A DNA stretch of 64,000 nt, taken from NCBI GenBank assembly GCA_015698045.1, contig BLAL01000215.1:310001-374000 (forward strand), given 5' to 3'. Shown in pieces: positions 24,263 to 33,316 of the stretch. The notes beneath the pieces are model-generated. The model was not told the DNA's origin, searched no databases, and worked only from the letters and a program-made list of their open reading frames with translations. The position numbers were made by a program, and so were the translations under genes. Origin of the DNA: Rhizophagus clarus. Taxonomy: Eukaryota > Glomeromycota > Glomeromycetes > Glomerales > Glomeraceae. Numbering within the stretch: position 1 is the stretch's first letter; each line of letters begins with the position of its first letter.

Positions 24263-24529
24263 TAAAAAAGTGTTTTTTTAAAATTACATCTAACAAGGTT
24301 TTTTTTTAAATAAATGGCTAAAAAAAGGCCTTTTTTTTAATAAACACCTTAAAAAAGGCGATTTTTTTTAATCAAATACCTAAAGAAAAGGCAATTTTTA
24401 TTAATTAAACGTTAATTAAGCGTTAGGAAAAAAGCATTTTTTTTAATTAAGCGCTTAAAAAAAAGCACTTTTTCTGATTAAACCGCCTAAAAAAAGCGTT
24501 TGTTAATTAAACGCCTAAAAAAGGCTTTT
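24263..24529. repeat. Mixed, diverged units between the two homogeneous blocks
   Basis: Single units with different stems: CCTTAAAAAAGG, CTAAAAAAAGGCC-like, GCGCTTAAAAAAAAGC and GCCTAAAAAAGGC. All keep two complementary arms around an A-run. Confidence 0.8.
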
Positions 24530-25690
24530 TTTTAATCAAGCGCTTAAAAAAGCGCTGTTTTTTTAATCAAGCGCTTAAAAAAGCGCTGTTTTTTTAATCA
24601 AGCGCTTAAAAAAGCGCTGTTTTTTTAATCAAGCGCTTAAAAAAGCGCTGTTTTTTTAATCAAGCGCTTAAAAAAGCGCTGTTTTTTTAATCAAGCGCTT
24701 AAAAAAGCGCTGTTTTTTTAATCAAGCGCTTAAAAAGCGCTGTTTTTTTAATCAAGCGCTTAAAAAAGCGCTATTTTTTTAATCAAGCGCTTAAAAAAGC
24801 GCTGTTTTTTTAATCAAGCGCTTAAAAAAGCGCTGTTTTTTTAATCAAGCGCTTAAAAAAGCGCTGTTTTTTTAATCAAGCGCTTAAAAAAGCGCTGTTT
24901 TTTTAATCAAGCGCTTAAAAAAGCGCTGTTTTTTTAATCAAGCGCTTAAAAAAGCGCTGTTTTTTTAATCAAGCGCTTAAAAAAGCGCTGTTTTTTTAAT
25001 CAAGCGCTTAAAAAAGCGCTGTTTTTTTAATCAAGCGCTTAAAAAAGCGCTGTTTTTTTAATCAAGCGCTTAAAAAAGCGCTGTTTTTTTAATCAAGCGC
25101 TTAAAAAAGCGCTGTTTTTTTAATCAAGCGCTTAAAAAAGCGCTGTTTTTTTAATCAAGCGCTTAAAAAAGCGCTGTTTTTTTAATCAAGCGCTTAAAAA
25201 AGCGCTGTTTTTTTAATCAAGCGCTTAAAAAAGCGCTGTTTTTTAATCAAGCGCTTAAAAAAGCGCTGTTTTTTTAATCAAGCGCTTAAAAAAGCGCTGT
25301 TTTTTTAATCAAGCGCTTAAAAAAGCGCTGTTTTTTTAATCAAGCGCTTAAAAAAGCGCTGTTTTTTTAATCAAGCGCTTAAAAAAGCGCTGTTTTTTTA
25401 ATCAAGCGCTTAAAAAAGCGCTGTTTTTTAATCAAGCGCTTAAAAAAGCGCTGTTTTTTTAATCAAGCGCTTAAAAAAGCGCTGTTTTTTAATCAAGCGC
25501 TTAAAAAAGCGCTGTTTTTTTAATCAAGCGCTTAAAAAAGCGCTGTTTTTTTAATCAAGCGCTTAAAAAAGCGCTGTTTTTTTAATCAAGCGCTTAAAAA
25601 AAGTGCTGTTTTTTTAATCAAGCGCTTAAAAAAAGTGCTGTTTTTTTAATCAAGCGCTTAAAAAAAGCGCTGTTTTTTTAATCAAGCGCC
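24530..25690. repeat. 31-bp satellite, AGCGCT subfamily
   Basis: About 37 nearly identical 31-bp units. Each contains AGCGCTTAAAAAAGCGCT, then G, seven T and AATCA. The AGCGCT arms form a perfect stem with a TAAAAA loop, and each arm is itself a palindrome. A few units differ by one T, one A or a GCGC-to-GTGC change. The copies are far more alike than the flanks, which suggests recent amplification or homogenisation. Thirty-one bases is close to three helical turns, so the A/T tracts recur nearly in phase. Confidence 0.95.
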
Positions 25691-26155
25691 TAAAAAAAAG
25701 GCAATTTTTTTTAATCAAACTCCTAAAGAAAAGGCGATTTTTTTTAATCAAACGCCTAAAGAAAAGGCAATTTTTTTTAATCAAACGCCTAAAGAAAAGG
25801 CGATTTTTTTAATTAAACGCCTAAAGAAAAGGCGTTGTTATTTATAATTAAACGCTTGAGAAAAAAGCGTATTTTTTTTAATTAACCGCTTAAAAAAAGC
25901 GTATTTTTTTAAATCAAGCGCTTAGAAAAAGCACTTTTTTGATTAAACGCTTAAAAAAGCGTTTCTTTAATTAACACCTAAAAAAAGCATTTTTTTGTAA
26001 TTAAACGCCTAAAAAAAAGTCTTTTATAATTAATTAAACACTTAAACAAAGGCGTTTTTTTTAATTAAACGCTTAAAAAAAAGGCATTTTTTTTAAAATT
26101 AAACGCCCTTTTTTTAATTCAGTTAAACGCTTGAAAAGAAGCATAACACAAAAAA
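25691..26155. repeat. Diverged right flank of the 31-bp satellite
   Basis: Units with GCCTAAAGAAAAGGC stems (about four copies, 25690-25840), then ACGCTTGAGAAAAAAGCGT and looser forms, decaying to 26150. Confidence 0.85.
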
Positions 26156-26156
26156 A

Positions 26157-26739
26157 ATGGTACAAAACGTTTTTTATAGGCAATTTGACATAAAAAATAG
26201 ATATCATTCTCAACAACCACTTTTAAAAGCATTTAAAACATCATTATTAATGTCATTTGCTTTTTCTTTTGCAGGAATTTTTCAGAATAGCTTGAAAGAA
26301 TTTAAAAAAGTAGTATTTTTTTTGTTTTTTTTTAATTAGGGATGTTTGTAATCTCATTAATGTCCATTTGTTTTTTTTTTCTTGTAGGAAACAGAAACCA
26401 ATGGCATGGCCCTTTGAAGGTACTATGAAGGGGGGAAATGGTTTCTTTAATTAGCCTTAGTTGAAAACCGTTTTTGTCTTCTTCGTAAATGTAAAGTTGA
26501 TAATATTAATTATATATTTTTAGTTTGCTTGCTTTGCAATAAATATTTTTAAAAAATATATTTGTAATACAAAACATTATGCTGTACTTGGGGGGACGAA
26601 GTCCCCCCGCAAACTGCATATTCTAGTTTTATATGTAAAAATCAACTTGTTGCACGAATTTAATAATATATAAAAGATTAATGAATTTTTATTTGGAAAT
26701 AAAAGAACCTTTCCTCATACTTGCTTTTTTTATTTTATT
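26157..26739 (+). other. Terminal module downstream of the satellite block
   Basis: A T-tract ends TTTTCTTGTAG at about 26387, followed by an exon-like stretch GAAACAGAAACCAATGGC ending TTTGAAGGTACTATGAAG and a G-run, then an AATAAATATTTTT run near 26540 that could be a poly(A) signal region. The layout resembles the end of the array at 3760-4040, which also has an acceptor-like site, TTTTGAAGTAAGGAGGG and an AATAAA-like signal. No protein-coding support. Confidence 0.4.
26590..26608. other. Perfect hairpin with GAA triloop
   Basis: GGGGGGAC, GAA, GTCCCCCC: an 8-bp G/C stem with a three-base loop closed by C-G, set in AT-rich DNA. A second hairpin of the same loop type is at 49042-49068. Confidence 0.85.
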
Positions 26740-26967
26740 TTATTTTATTTTTTTTTTGGCGTCAGGAATTAAAAAGCCGTCAAAAAACAGGTTATCGTTA
26801 TCGTAACTGAAGACCATAAGTTGTTGAGCCAATAGAACCACATAATTTTTCCTGTTTCTATTTCTGATCATTTGGATTTGTGCGGAAGTATAATGTAAAT
26901 TTAAAGTATTATTAAAAATTTCAGGGTTCACGCATGTTTTAGTCGTGCCACGGATTATAAATTGCAT
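26740..26967 (-). CDS. Hypothetical short protein
   Basis: A 75-residue open frame with varied composition (contains HYTSAQIQMIRNRNRKNY and LLAQQLMVFSYDNDN), unlike the low-complexity frames around it. No family recognised. It could be a small gene, a first exon or a relic. Confidence 0.3.
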   Translation of the reverse strand: MQFIIRGTTKTCVNPEIFNNTLNLHYTSAQIQMIRNRNRKNYVVLLAQQLMVFSYDNDNLFFDGFLIPDAKKKIK

Positions 26968-27601
26968 AAATAAGATTATTGAAACAAAAAATCAAACTTT
27001 ACTTGTTCTCTTTCTCTCAATTGACGGTTTTACAACTCCGTATAGCCTATTAATAAAATCTATTAAAGAAAACATTTTAAAAATAAAAAAAGAAAAATTA
27101 TTTTACGTTATATAAATATTTATTTATACTATAAATATTTACTTTTTTTGGGTTTTGCCTGTGAAAAATAACAATGTAAGTCTTGTCTTTAACATATGCG
27201 ACATGTTTTGGTTAAACGGCAATTGCTAAATAAAGAAGGAAAGAGATATTAATTTTACCGTGTTTAGGATCTTTTAACAATTAAAATTTATTTTTTTTTT
27301 ATTCTTTTATTTCTTTTTATATCTTTTTGGCTTTATATTTTATTTGTTTATTCGTACACGAACTACTCTCCCTTTATAATGTAACAGATTTTAATGGAGG
27401 ATGCCATAATCATCACAAAGAATATAAAAGATGTTTGAAATGCCCAATTAATTTCTCCAGAGTTCATCTTCCATTCGAAAAAATATTTTAATAGTCATTG
27501 ACTACAATAAAAAATATATTGTAAATATTTATACCGCCAAATTAACTAAATCTTTATTTATTTATTTTTTTTTTTTTTGAAAAAAAAGTCTTTAGATTAA
27601 G
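26968..27601. other. Non-coding, promoter side of the HMG gene
   Basis: No supported frame. T-rich tracts precede the HMG start; ATG at 27602 is directly preceded by ATTAAG. Confidence 0.5.
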
Positions 27602-28144
27602 ATGGGAAAATCAACAATTAGAACTGAAAAAAATGAGAGAAGAAAAAATAAACGTATTGAAAAACAAATGAAGTTGACAAAGCCGTCACGGTTACCGAAC
27701 CGGTTCATTTTATACCGTAAACGTGTCCAAAATAGTCTTAATATGGATCCAAATAACCCTGTTAACATGAGAGATTTATCAAATATGGTTGCTCAAATGT
27801 GGGAAAAGGAATCTGCCGATGTAAAACAATACTGGGATCAAGTGGTGAAATGTATCAAGTTAAATTCATATTATAGATCGACTTTTGACGTTATTAATGG
27901 ACCGGGTATGTCCATTTCAGAATCTGATATTACTTTTGTTAACGATACCGCGTCAGTATCCAAGTCTACGAAATCTAAAAAGAATAGAAAGAATAAAAGC
28001 CATACCTCTTCAAACACTTTCAATCCTACTATTTCAGCAAAAAGTTCCCACAATCTTAACATTGTTACGATTAAATCCAAATTTGTAGCGCAGCGATTAA
28101 GTCGTTATACTACAACAGATTTAATTAATTTCGGATATTTTTAA
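27602..28144 (+). CDS. MATA-type HMG-box protein
   Basis: A single-exon, 180-residue protein. Residues about 27-95 form an HMG box of the mating-type class: KPSRLPNRFILYRKRVQ starts helix 1, NMRDLSNMVAQMWEKES is helix 2, and VKQYWDQVVKCIKLNS starts helix 3. The basic N-terminus (KNERRKNKRIEKQMK) and the KSKKNRKNKS stretch after the box look like nuclear-localisation or DNA-contact segments. By family it is a sequence-specific DNA-binding nuclear protein; Rhizophagus has dozens of such genes, and most are not at a mating-type locus, so this should not be read as MAT itself. The frame is intact, with no homeodomain gene nearby. Confidence 0.85.
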   Translation: MGKSTIRTEKNERRKNKRIEKQMKLTKPSRLPNRFILYRKRVQNSLNMDPNNPVNMRDLSNMVAQMWEKESADVKQYWDQVVKCIKLNSYYRSTFDVINGPGMSISESDITFVNDTASVSKSTKSKKNRKNKSHTSSNTFNPTISAKSSHNLNIVTIKSKFVAQRLSRYTTTDLINFGYF

Positions 28145-28907
28145 TAGATGAAACTTATTCGTTACACCTTACATTCATTATAGTCAACACTCGAACTAAA
28201 ATTCCTTATTATATACATTAATTCACATTTTTTTTTCCCAATGTTTCGTCATATCTGATATTATTATACTTCGTTTGTATAATTTATATTTATCTATTCA
28301 TCTAATTTTATTTCGTTTGTACTGTATACATAGAATTATTTTTCCCATTATATTTCATATACTTGTATTTTCGAGACTTTTACCCTTTTTTTTTCTTGAG
28401 ATAAATTGTATAGTATTGTGATATTACTGTATAATAATTAATATATAATTAAAATACCAATTACTTTTATAACGGATAAGAAATTGGCTCTAATATATTT
28501 TTTACGAGTTTTACCCAATATCTTGGTTGTGGCACAACATTACGCATTACATGCCACAAGAATATAAGAACAAAATTTGATTTAAAAGAACGCGCAATTT
28601 AACAGCGTTTTTTATACATATTTCAAAATTAATAGCTTATCAATCAAACTATAAATTGATAATTTTTCTTTGTTTAAAAATTAAAATATCAGTTAGTGAG
28701 GTGTGATGCTGTGATACTGACGGAAAAAAACTAATTGGTATGATCTACCACAATCGTGTTAATATAGTTATCATATTATTTATTAAAATTTGTTGTTTCT
28801 TTAAATCTAAACTTTTGTATATGAACCCTAATTTGGGTATGTAGCACATGTTTAACCTAATTGTTTATTTGACAACTTCATTCTTCGTCTCCTCAATTCA
28901 AATTATA
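28145..28907. other. Non-coding
   Basis: 3' flank of the HMG gene and AT-rich spacer. No supported gene. Confidence 0.5.
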
Positions 28908-29095
28908 ATGGTTGATGACAAACTTTTACCGAAATTATCTCAAATTTGCTTGAAATTCTAAATGAAAAATATTATGATATTACAATTGAAAGTTAGTAAT
29001 AGATATTAAAGTTCACAATAAATCAAGGACATTTTTAAATGTTTGGAAATGATAATGACCGAGAAAGTATTGCAGATCTTAAATATTTATAAATA
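28908..29095 (+). pseudogene. Truncated copy of the neighbouring BTB gene
   Basis: Starts ATGGTTGATGACAAAC and parallels the first 30 codons of the BTB gene at 29728 (KLLPKLSQ, then ...YYDITIE) with frameshifts and a TAG by about 28998. Then comes a block (about 29037-29075, AATGACCGAGAAA) that matches the region downstream of the intact copy (about 31005-31050). The middle of the gene is missing, so this is a tandem duplicate that lost its interior. Confidence 0.6.
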
Positions 29096-29727
29096 GTTCT
29101 CAAATAGACAGATTTGTTAATATCATGAAATTCGCATATTTAAATCTCACAAAACCGGATACCGAAACCATCGTATTAATTATAGCTATTGCATATCTGC
29201 GTAAAATATTAATAATAATTGCTTCAAAACAAAGTCGCTTTTAGTTGGTGATTTTAAAAAAACGAACTTTAATTTTTTCACGTTGTAAAATAAAAGGCAT
29301 TTTAGATTCAATTAGATTAAAATTTCGAAAGTAACTATGTAAAATATTGTATATTATGATGATATAAATGCAATATGCTCTACATTATGTGATTAACTGT
29401 TTTTTAGTTAAATATTGATACATAATGAATTGTTAATTAACGTTCAATTAGCCACTTCGCTATCGCTTGGAGATATTTGATTAAAAAAACATAAATAAAT
29501 AAAATATTATTGTTATCATCATTAAGTTTCATTAATTTAAGTAAAAAAAAAAACGACGACTAATTAAATATAAATATCACGATATTACCGTAAAAAATTT
29601 ATTTTTATACTCGTAGGTTATCAATCTTGTGCCGATCTAATAACTTTGTACAACATGAAACCTTTATTTTGACGTACGGCACGCCTACAAACAAAGTTTA
29701 CATCTCTTTCAAAAAAAATTTTCTATA
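29096..29727. other. Non-coding
   Basis: Spacer between the truncated and longer BTB copies. No supported frame. Confidence 0.5.
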
Positions 29728-30920
29728 ATGGTTGATAAACTATTGTTGCCAAAATTATCTCAAAATTTACTCGAAGTTCTAAATGATGATGAGTATTATG
29801 ATGTTACTATTGAAGTTGGTAATGATCCCTATATAAAAATATTTCGTGCACATATAGTTATTTTATATTATCGTTCCCCTTATTTGAAAAGAATTTTATC
29901 AACTAATAAAAAGAAGAATAATGAAACTTTGACGCACATTAAATTACCAAATATTTCTCCGGAGATTTTTCAAATAATTTTAAGGTAAAAGAAAAATTAG
30001 ATTAAAATAATAAATAGTTCGTTGTTTTTTTTTCGTTTTCGTTTTCTTTTTTTTTTTTTTTTTATTTTTTTTTTGTTTTAGAGAATAAAAATAAATTTAT
30101 GAATTTTTATTTTTTTCCAGATATATTTATGGAGGAAAAATTTCTTTGGAGGAATGTGATGCTTCAGATATAATTAAAATTTTAGGCGCCGCTAATATGC
30201 TTGGTCTTCAAGATAAAAACCAATTGGATGGAAGAAAACTTTAATTTTGTATATCAAACAAGCTCTGAAAATAATTCTTTTTTAGAACTTCAAAAATATT
30301 GTAATGATTTAATATCTAAAGAACCGGATAAAATATTCAAATCACCAAATTTTTCTTCAATTCCAGAAAACCTTTTGATATCTCTTATTCAAAATGATTA
30401 TCTTCAAATGAGTGAAGTTCAAATTTGGGAACGAGTTATTAAATGGGGAATCACTCAAAATCCTGAACTTCCCTTAGATTTAACAAACTATTCAAAAAAT
30501 GACTTCAAAACTTTAAAAAATACCTTACAACAATGTATCCCGTTTGTTAGATTTTATAATTTATCATCTAAAGAATTTACGGATCAAGTATTACCCTACA
30601 GGAAACTTTTACCAAAGGAATTATATGAAGATTTATTGAAAACTTTTTTGAATCTTTTGGATCCTAATAGTAGGCCAAAAAGCAAATCGAGACCTCGTAG
30701 GAATTGGGATGATCAGGGCGTTGAAACTGTTTTGTACGAACAGACTGTTGAAACCGCCGTTTCGAAAGAACAGGCTGATGATCTTGCTACTGAAGAACCT
30801 TTGTACGAAAGTGTTAAGACTAAAACTTTTGCCTTTAACTTTGGTTCACCTGTTGTGTCTTCGTTTGGGTCTTCGTCTCAATCACATAAAATACGTAATC
30901 CAAGAAGATCAACACGATGA
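29728..30920 (+). pseudogene. BTB-BACK domain protein, internal deletion, unusual tail
   Basis: Exon 1 29728-29984 encodes the start of a BTB/POZ domain (LNDDEYYDVTIEVGNDP, IFRAHIVILYYRSPYLKRIL). Exon 2 begins at 30121 after TTTTTCCAG and joins in phase (RYIYGGKISLEECDASDIIKI). At about 30215 the frame fails after LGLQ; the BACK domain continues in another frame as NWMEENFNFVYQTSSENN to LYEDLLKTFL. About a dozen residues expected between these parts are missing, so a deletion that is not a multiple of three is likely. The usual TLDc domain after BACK is absent; a charged tail with FNFGSP and SFGSSSQ takes its place. By family it would be a BTB adaptor, perhaps for a cullin-3 ligase. If the broken junction is an unseen short intron, the gene could still be active. 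Confidence 0.75.
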
Positions 30921-30933
30921 AATTTCTGATTAA

Positions 30934-31536
30934 GAATATACATTTTATAAACCAAAGGTTAGACAAGAATTTTGTTGGAACATTAGCAAATTTTATTATA
31001 TTAATAAATGTTTGAAGCTGGCAATGACCGAGAAAATTTTACTGGTGTTTAATATATATATTTATCGTTATTAAAGACAAACAACTATATATATATATAT
31101 ATATCAACGTAGTTCGCATAAATTTAAGCAGCTTTTATGATTTTTATATATCGCAACAAAATAAATTGAATTCCGTTAATGACAACCTTCGGCTTATACC
31201 GACAATTTTGCGGTCAGTTTACGGAAACTAAAATTGAATCGGTAAAGACCAGTTATGATCGGTTATAACCGAACCCAACAAGTTGTTGTGTACTTGGCGT
31301 AAAATATTAATCAATTAAAAAAAACTGAACCCGAAAAATTTGTTTTTAATATCCTCTCAAAAAAAAGAGAGAAAATGAAATTTATTTGTACTATGATATT
31401 AAATGCAAAAAATTATCTATAATAAATTTTCTTTACAGATTCGTATAATTGCTCTATGCATGTTCAATTAAAATTACAATAATGTTTTGTATTTATATTA
31501 TATAAATATATAAATATATATAAAATGAGTAATTAA
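30934..31536. other. Non-coding
   Basis: 3' flank of the BTB copy with an (AT)n run at 31086-31105. Positions 31180-31280 contain CGG/CCG-bearing words (AACCTTCGG, ACCGAAC). No supported gene. Confidence 0.5.
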
Positions 31537-32038
31537 TTAGAATTCTTTTTCATCATCATCATCGCTTGGAACTATTTAAAATAAAACATATATATTAGTT
31601 ATTTTATTAATACGAAAAAAAAACGACAACTAATAAAATATTTTAATATTTACTGTAATCAGGAATTTCAAGAAATTCTTGCATAGAGTCCGTAGTTGAC
31701 AGTCTCCGTATTTCTTTATCATTATTTGCATTTAAACCTAAAGAGAATGATAATAATTTGTTATTAAAATTAATTTGGAATTATTATTAAAAAAAAAAGT
31801 CAAAAAAAAAAAAAAAATATTTACGTTCGATTTTCTCTTTATAGACAGGAGTTGAAAAAAAAGTTTTATCTTCTTCAACTTCACTAGTTAAGGGACGATC
31901 CAGTATAGTTGGAATGATTTTTTGATTTTCTTCATGTAAGTTTTTTCTCTGTTGTTGTTGGTATAACTCTTGATTTTTGTTCATTGTATTATTATTGTCT
32001 TGTTGAGAATTTTCTGTTTGCTTTTGAATTGAATCCAT
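31537..32038 (-). CDS. Small three-exon gene, 110-residue acidic-tailed protein (unknown)
   Basis: Exon 1 32038-31825, exon 2 31737-31654, exon 3 31571-31537. Donors are C|GTAAAT and A|GTAAAT; acceptors are TCTTTAG and TTAAATAG. All phases match and the frame is open from ATG to TAA, giving 110 residues. The protein is Gln/Asn-rich at first (KQTENSQQDNNNTMNKN), then has IIPTILDRPLTSEVEEDK, RRLSTTDSMQEFLEIPDY and a C-terminal SDDDDEKEF. No known domain. RRLSTTDS would suit a basophilic kinase (inference). The splice fit plus a diverged relic at 14510-14672 argue that it is a real gene with paralogs. Introns of 87 and 82 bp are normal for this window. Confidence 0.65.
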
Positions 32039-32055
32039 ATAATAGATATGCAAAA

Positions 32056-32145
32056 GTATATTTTTTATCAAAAATTTTACTTTATCGGTTTTTTTCTTTA
32101 GTATATTTTTTATCAAAAATTTTACTTTATCGGTTTTTTTCTTTT
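32056..32145. repeat. 45-bp tandem duplication upstream of the 110-residue gene
   Basis: Two almost identical copies (32056-32100 and 32101-32145) starting GTATATTTTTTATCAAAAAT and containing TTTATCGG. They sit immediately 5' of the start codon at 32038 and so probably in the leader or promoter. Confidence 0.85.
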
Positions 32146-32700
32146 AAAGTGAAATTTTTTTTTTTTTTTTTTGGAAACCGAATTTAACTCCCCTATTTAT
32201 AATTTTTTTTCGGAATATAAAACACCCCATTTTGGTACATCAAATACGTAACAGTCAGTAAATGCGGCCGACAATCATAGACAATATGTTGGTAATAAAT
32301 AAATAACGTAACGTAGCATCATCATTCTCAAAAGAAATGTTACACGATTTATCATGCTCATTGGAAAAATCGAATAACCGAATTTGTAACTTAAAAAATA
32401 AACATAATTCTTCTAAAGTTTTCTTAGAAAAATCTAGTATGAAACAATTTATGACATATCAAATTGTTCAAATCCCACATGACTAACTGTTTCAATGACC
32501 CATTGTATTTGTCAGTCGTTATACGTAAGATGCAACGTCTTTCAGATAAATGATCAACATAGCATATCATTGAAATATACTATAATCAATTCATTCAGTT
32601 GTCGTTGGCTCATGCTTACGGCAATAATAACTTCTTTGTGGTACTTTTTGCTATATTTCTGATGCGGCTGAACCATACCAACAAACCTGCTATGACTCAC

Positions 32701-32912
32701 CAACCATCGACTTGACCAATTCCGGCAGTTTGATTATGGTCCATGCATATGATTAAATCATATGCATAAACCACCTTATCCGTTTTATCATGAGTAATAA
32801 TTCTTTTAGCGATGCACTCCATCCAACGTGGAAGTTGTTCGATTTCGTGCAACAAAAATGATTCCAGATGTTCTTTCGTGGAAAGCATTTTGTCATGATC
32901 GTCGTATGACAT
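32701..32912 (-). CDS. Possible internal exon, unknown protein
   Basis: A 71-codon open frame of ordinary amino acid composition (DKMLSTKEHLESFLLHEIEQ, LPRWMECIAKRIITHDKTDK) starts directly after TTACGGAGTACAG, which could be an acceptor, and ends at a strong GTGAGT donor-like site at 32700. No adjoining exon was found. The area 32430-32930 is less AT-rich than its surroundings, which fits old coding sequence. Function unknown; it may be a relic. Confidence 0.3.
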
Positions 32913-33316
32913 CTGTACTCCGTAACACCAATATATACATGTAGATGTATATCAATTCTTTATTATTCATTCCGAATGTTAGATAACATATCGTTATCTG
33001 TATTTTATTCTTCTGTTACGTTAGACTGTTGAAAGTTTGGAATATATAGAACGAATTACTATCGACGATAGTGTCAAATACAATCATAATTTATTATATT
33101 TATTCTAATTACTTTTCTTTTACGCTTAAAATTTTCTTTTTTTTTTTTATACTTCCGGAATACGTAAATCCGATATTTTCAATTTCGTTCGTTATAACTA
33201 TTTCTTTGCAATTTATACAAATAAAGTAAGGTATTATTATAATTTTTTTTTCCTCCAATCTAAAAGTTTATTATTGCTTAAAGTATTCATATATCTCATT
33301 TAACTACTTTAGGTTA

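Noticed and set aside
24530..25690. CRISPR-like regular repeat array
   Set aside because: Units are contiguous with no unique spacers, no cas genes are present, and the gene structure is eukaryotic.
26157..26339. 60-residue plus-strand frame after the satellite
   Set aside because: It starts in repeat-derived sequence and ends in T-runs, with no domain or splice context beyond the terminal-module idea.
27602..28144. Mating-type locus
   Set aside because: A MATA-type HMG box alone is not diagnostic: the family is greatly expanded in these fungi and no homeodomain pair is present.
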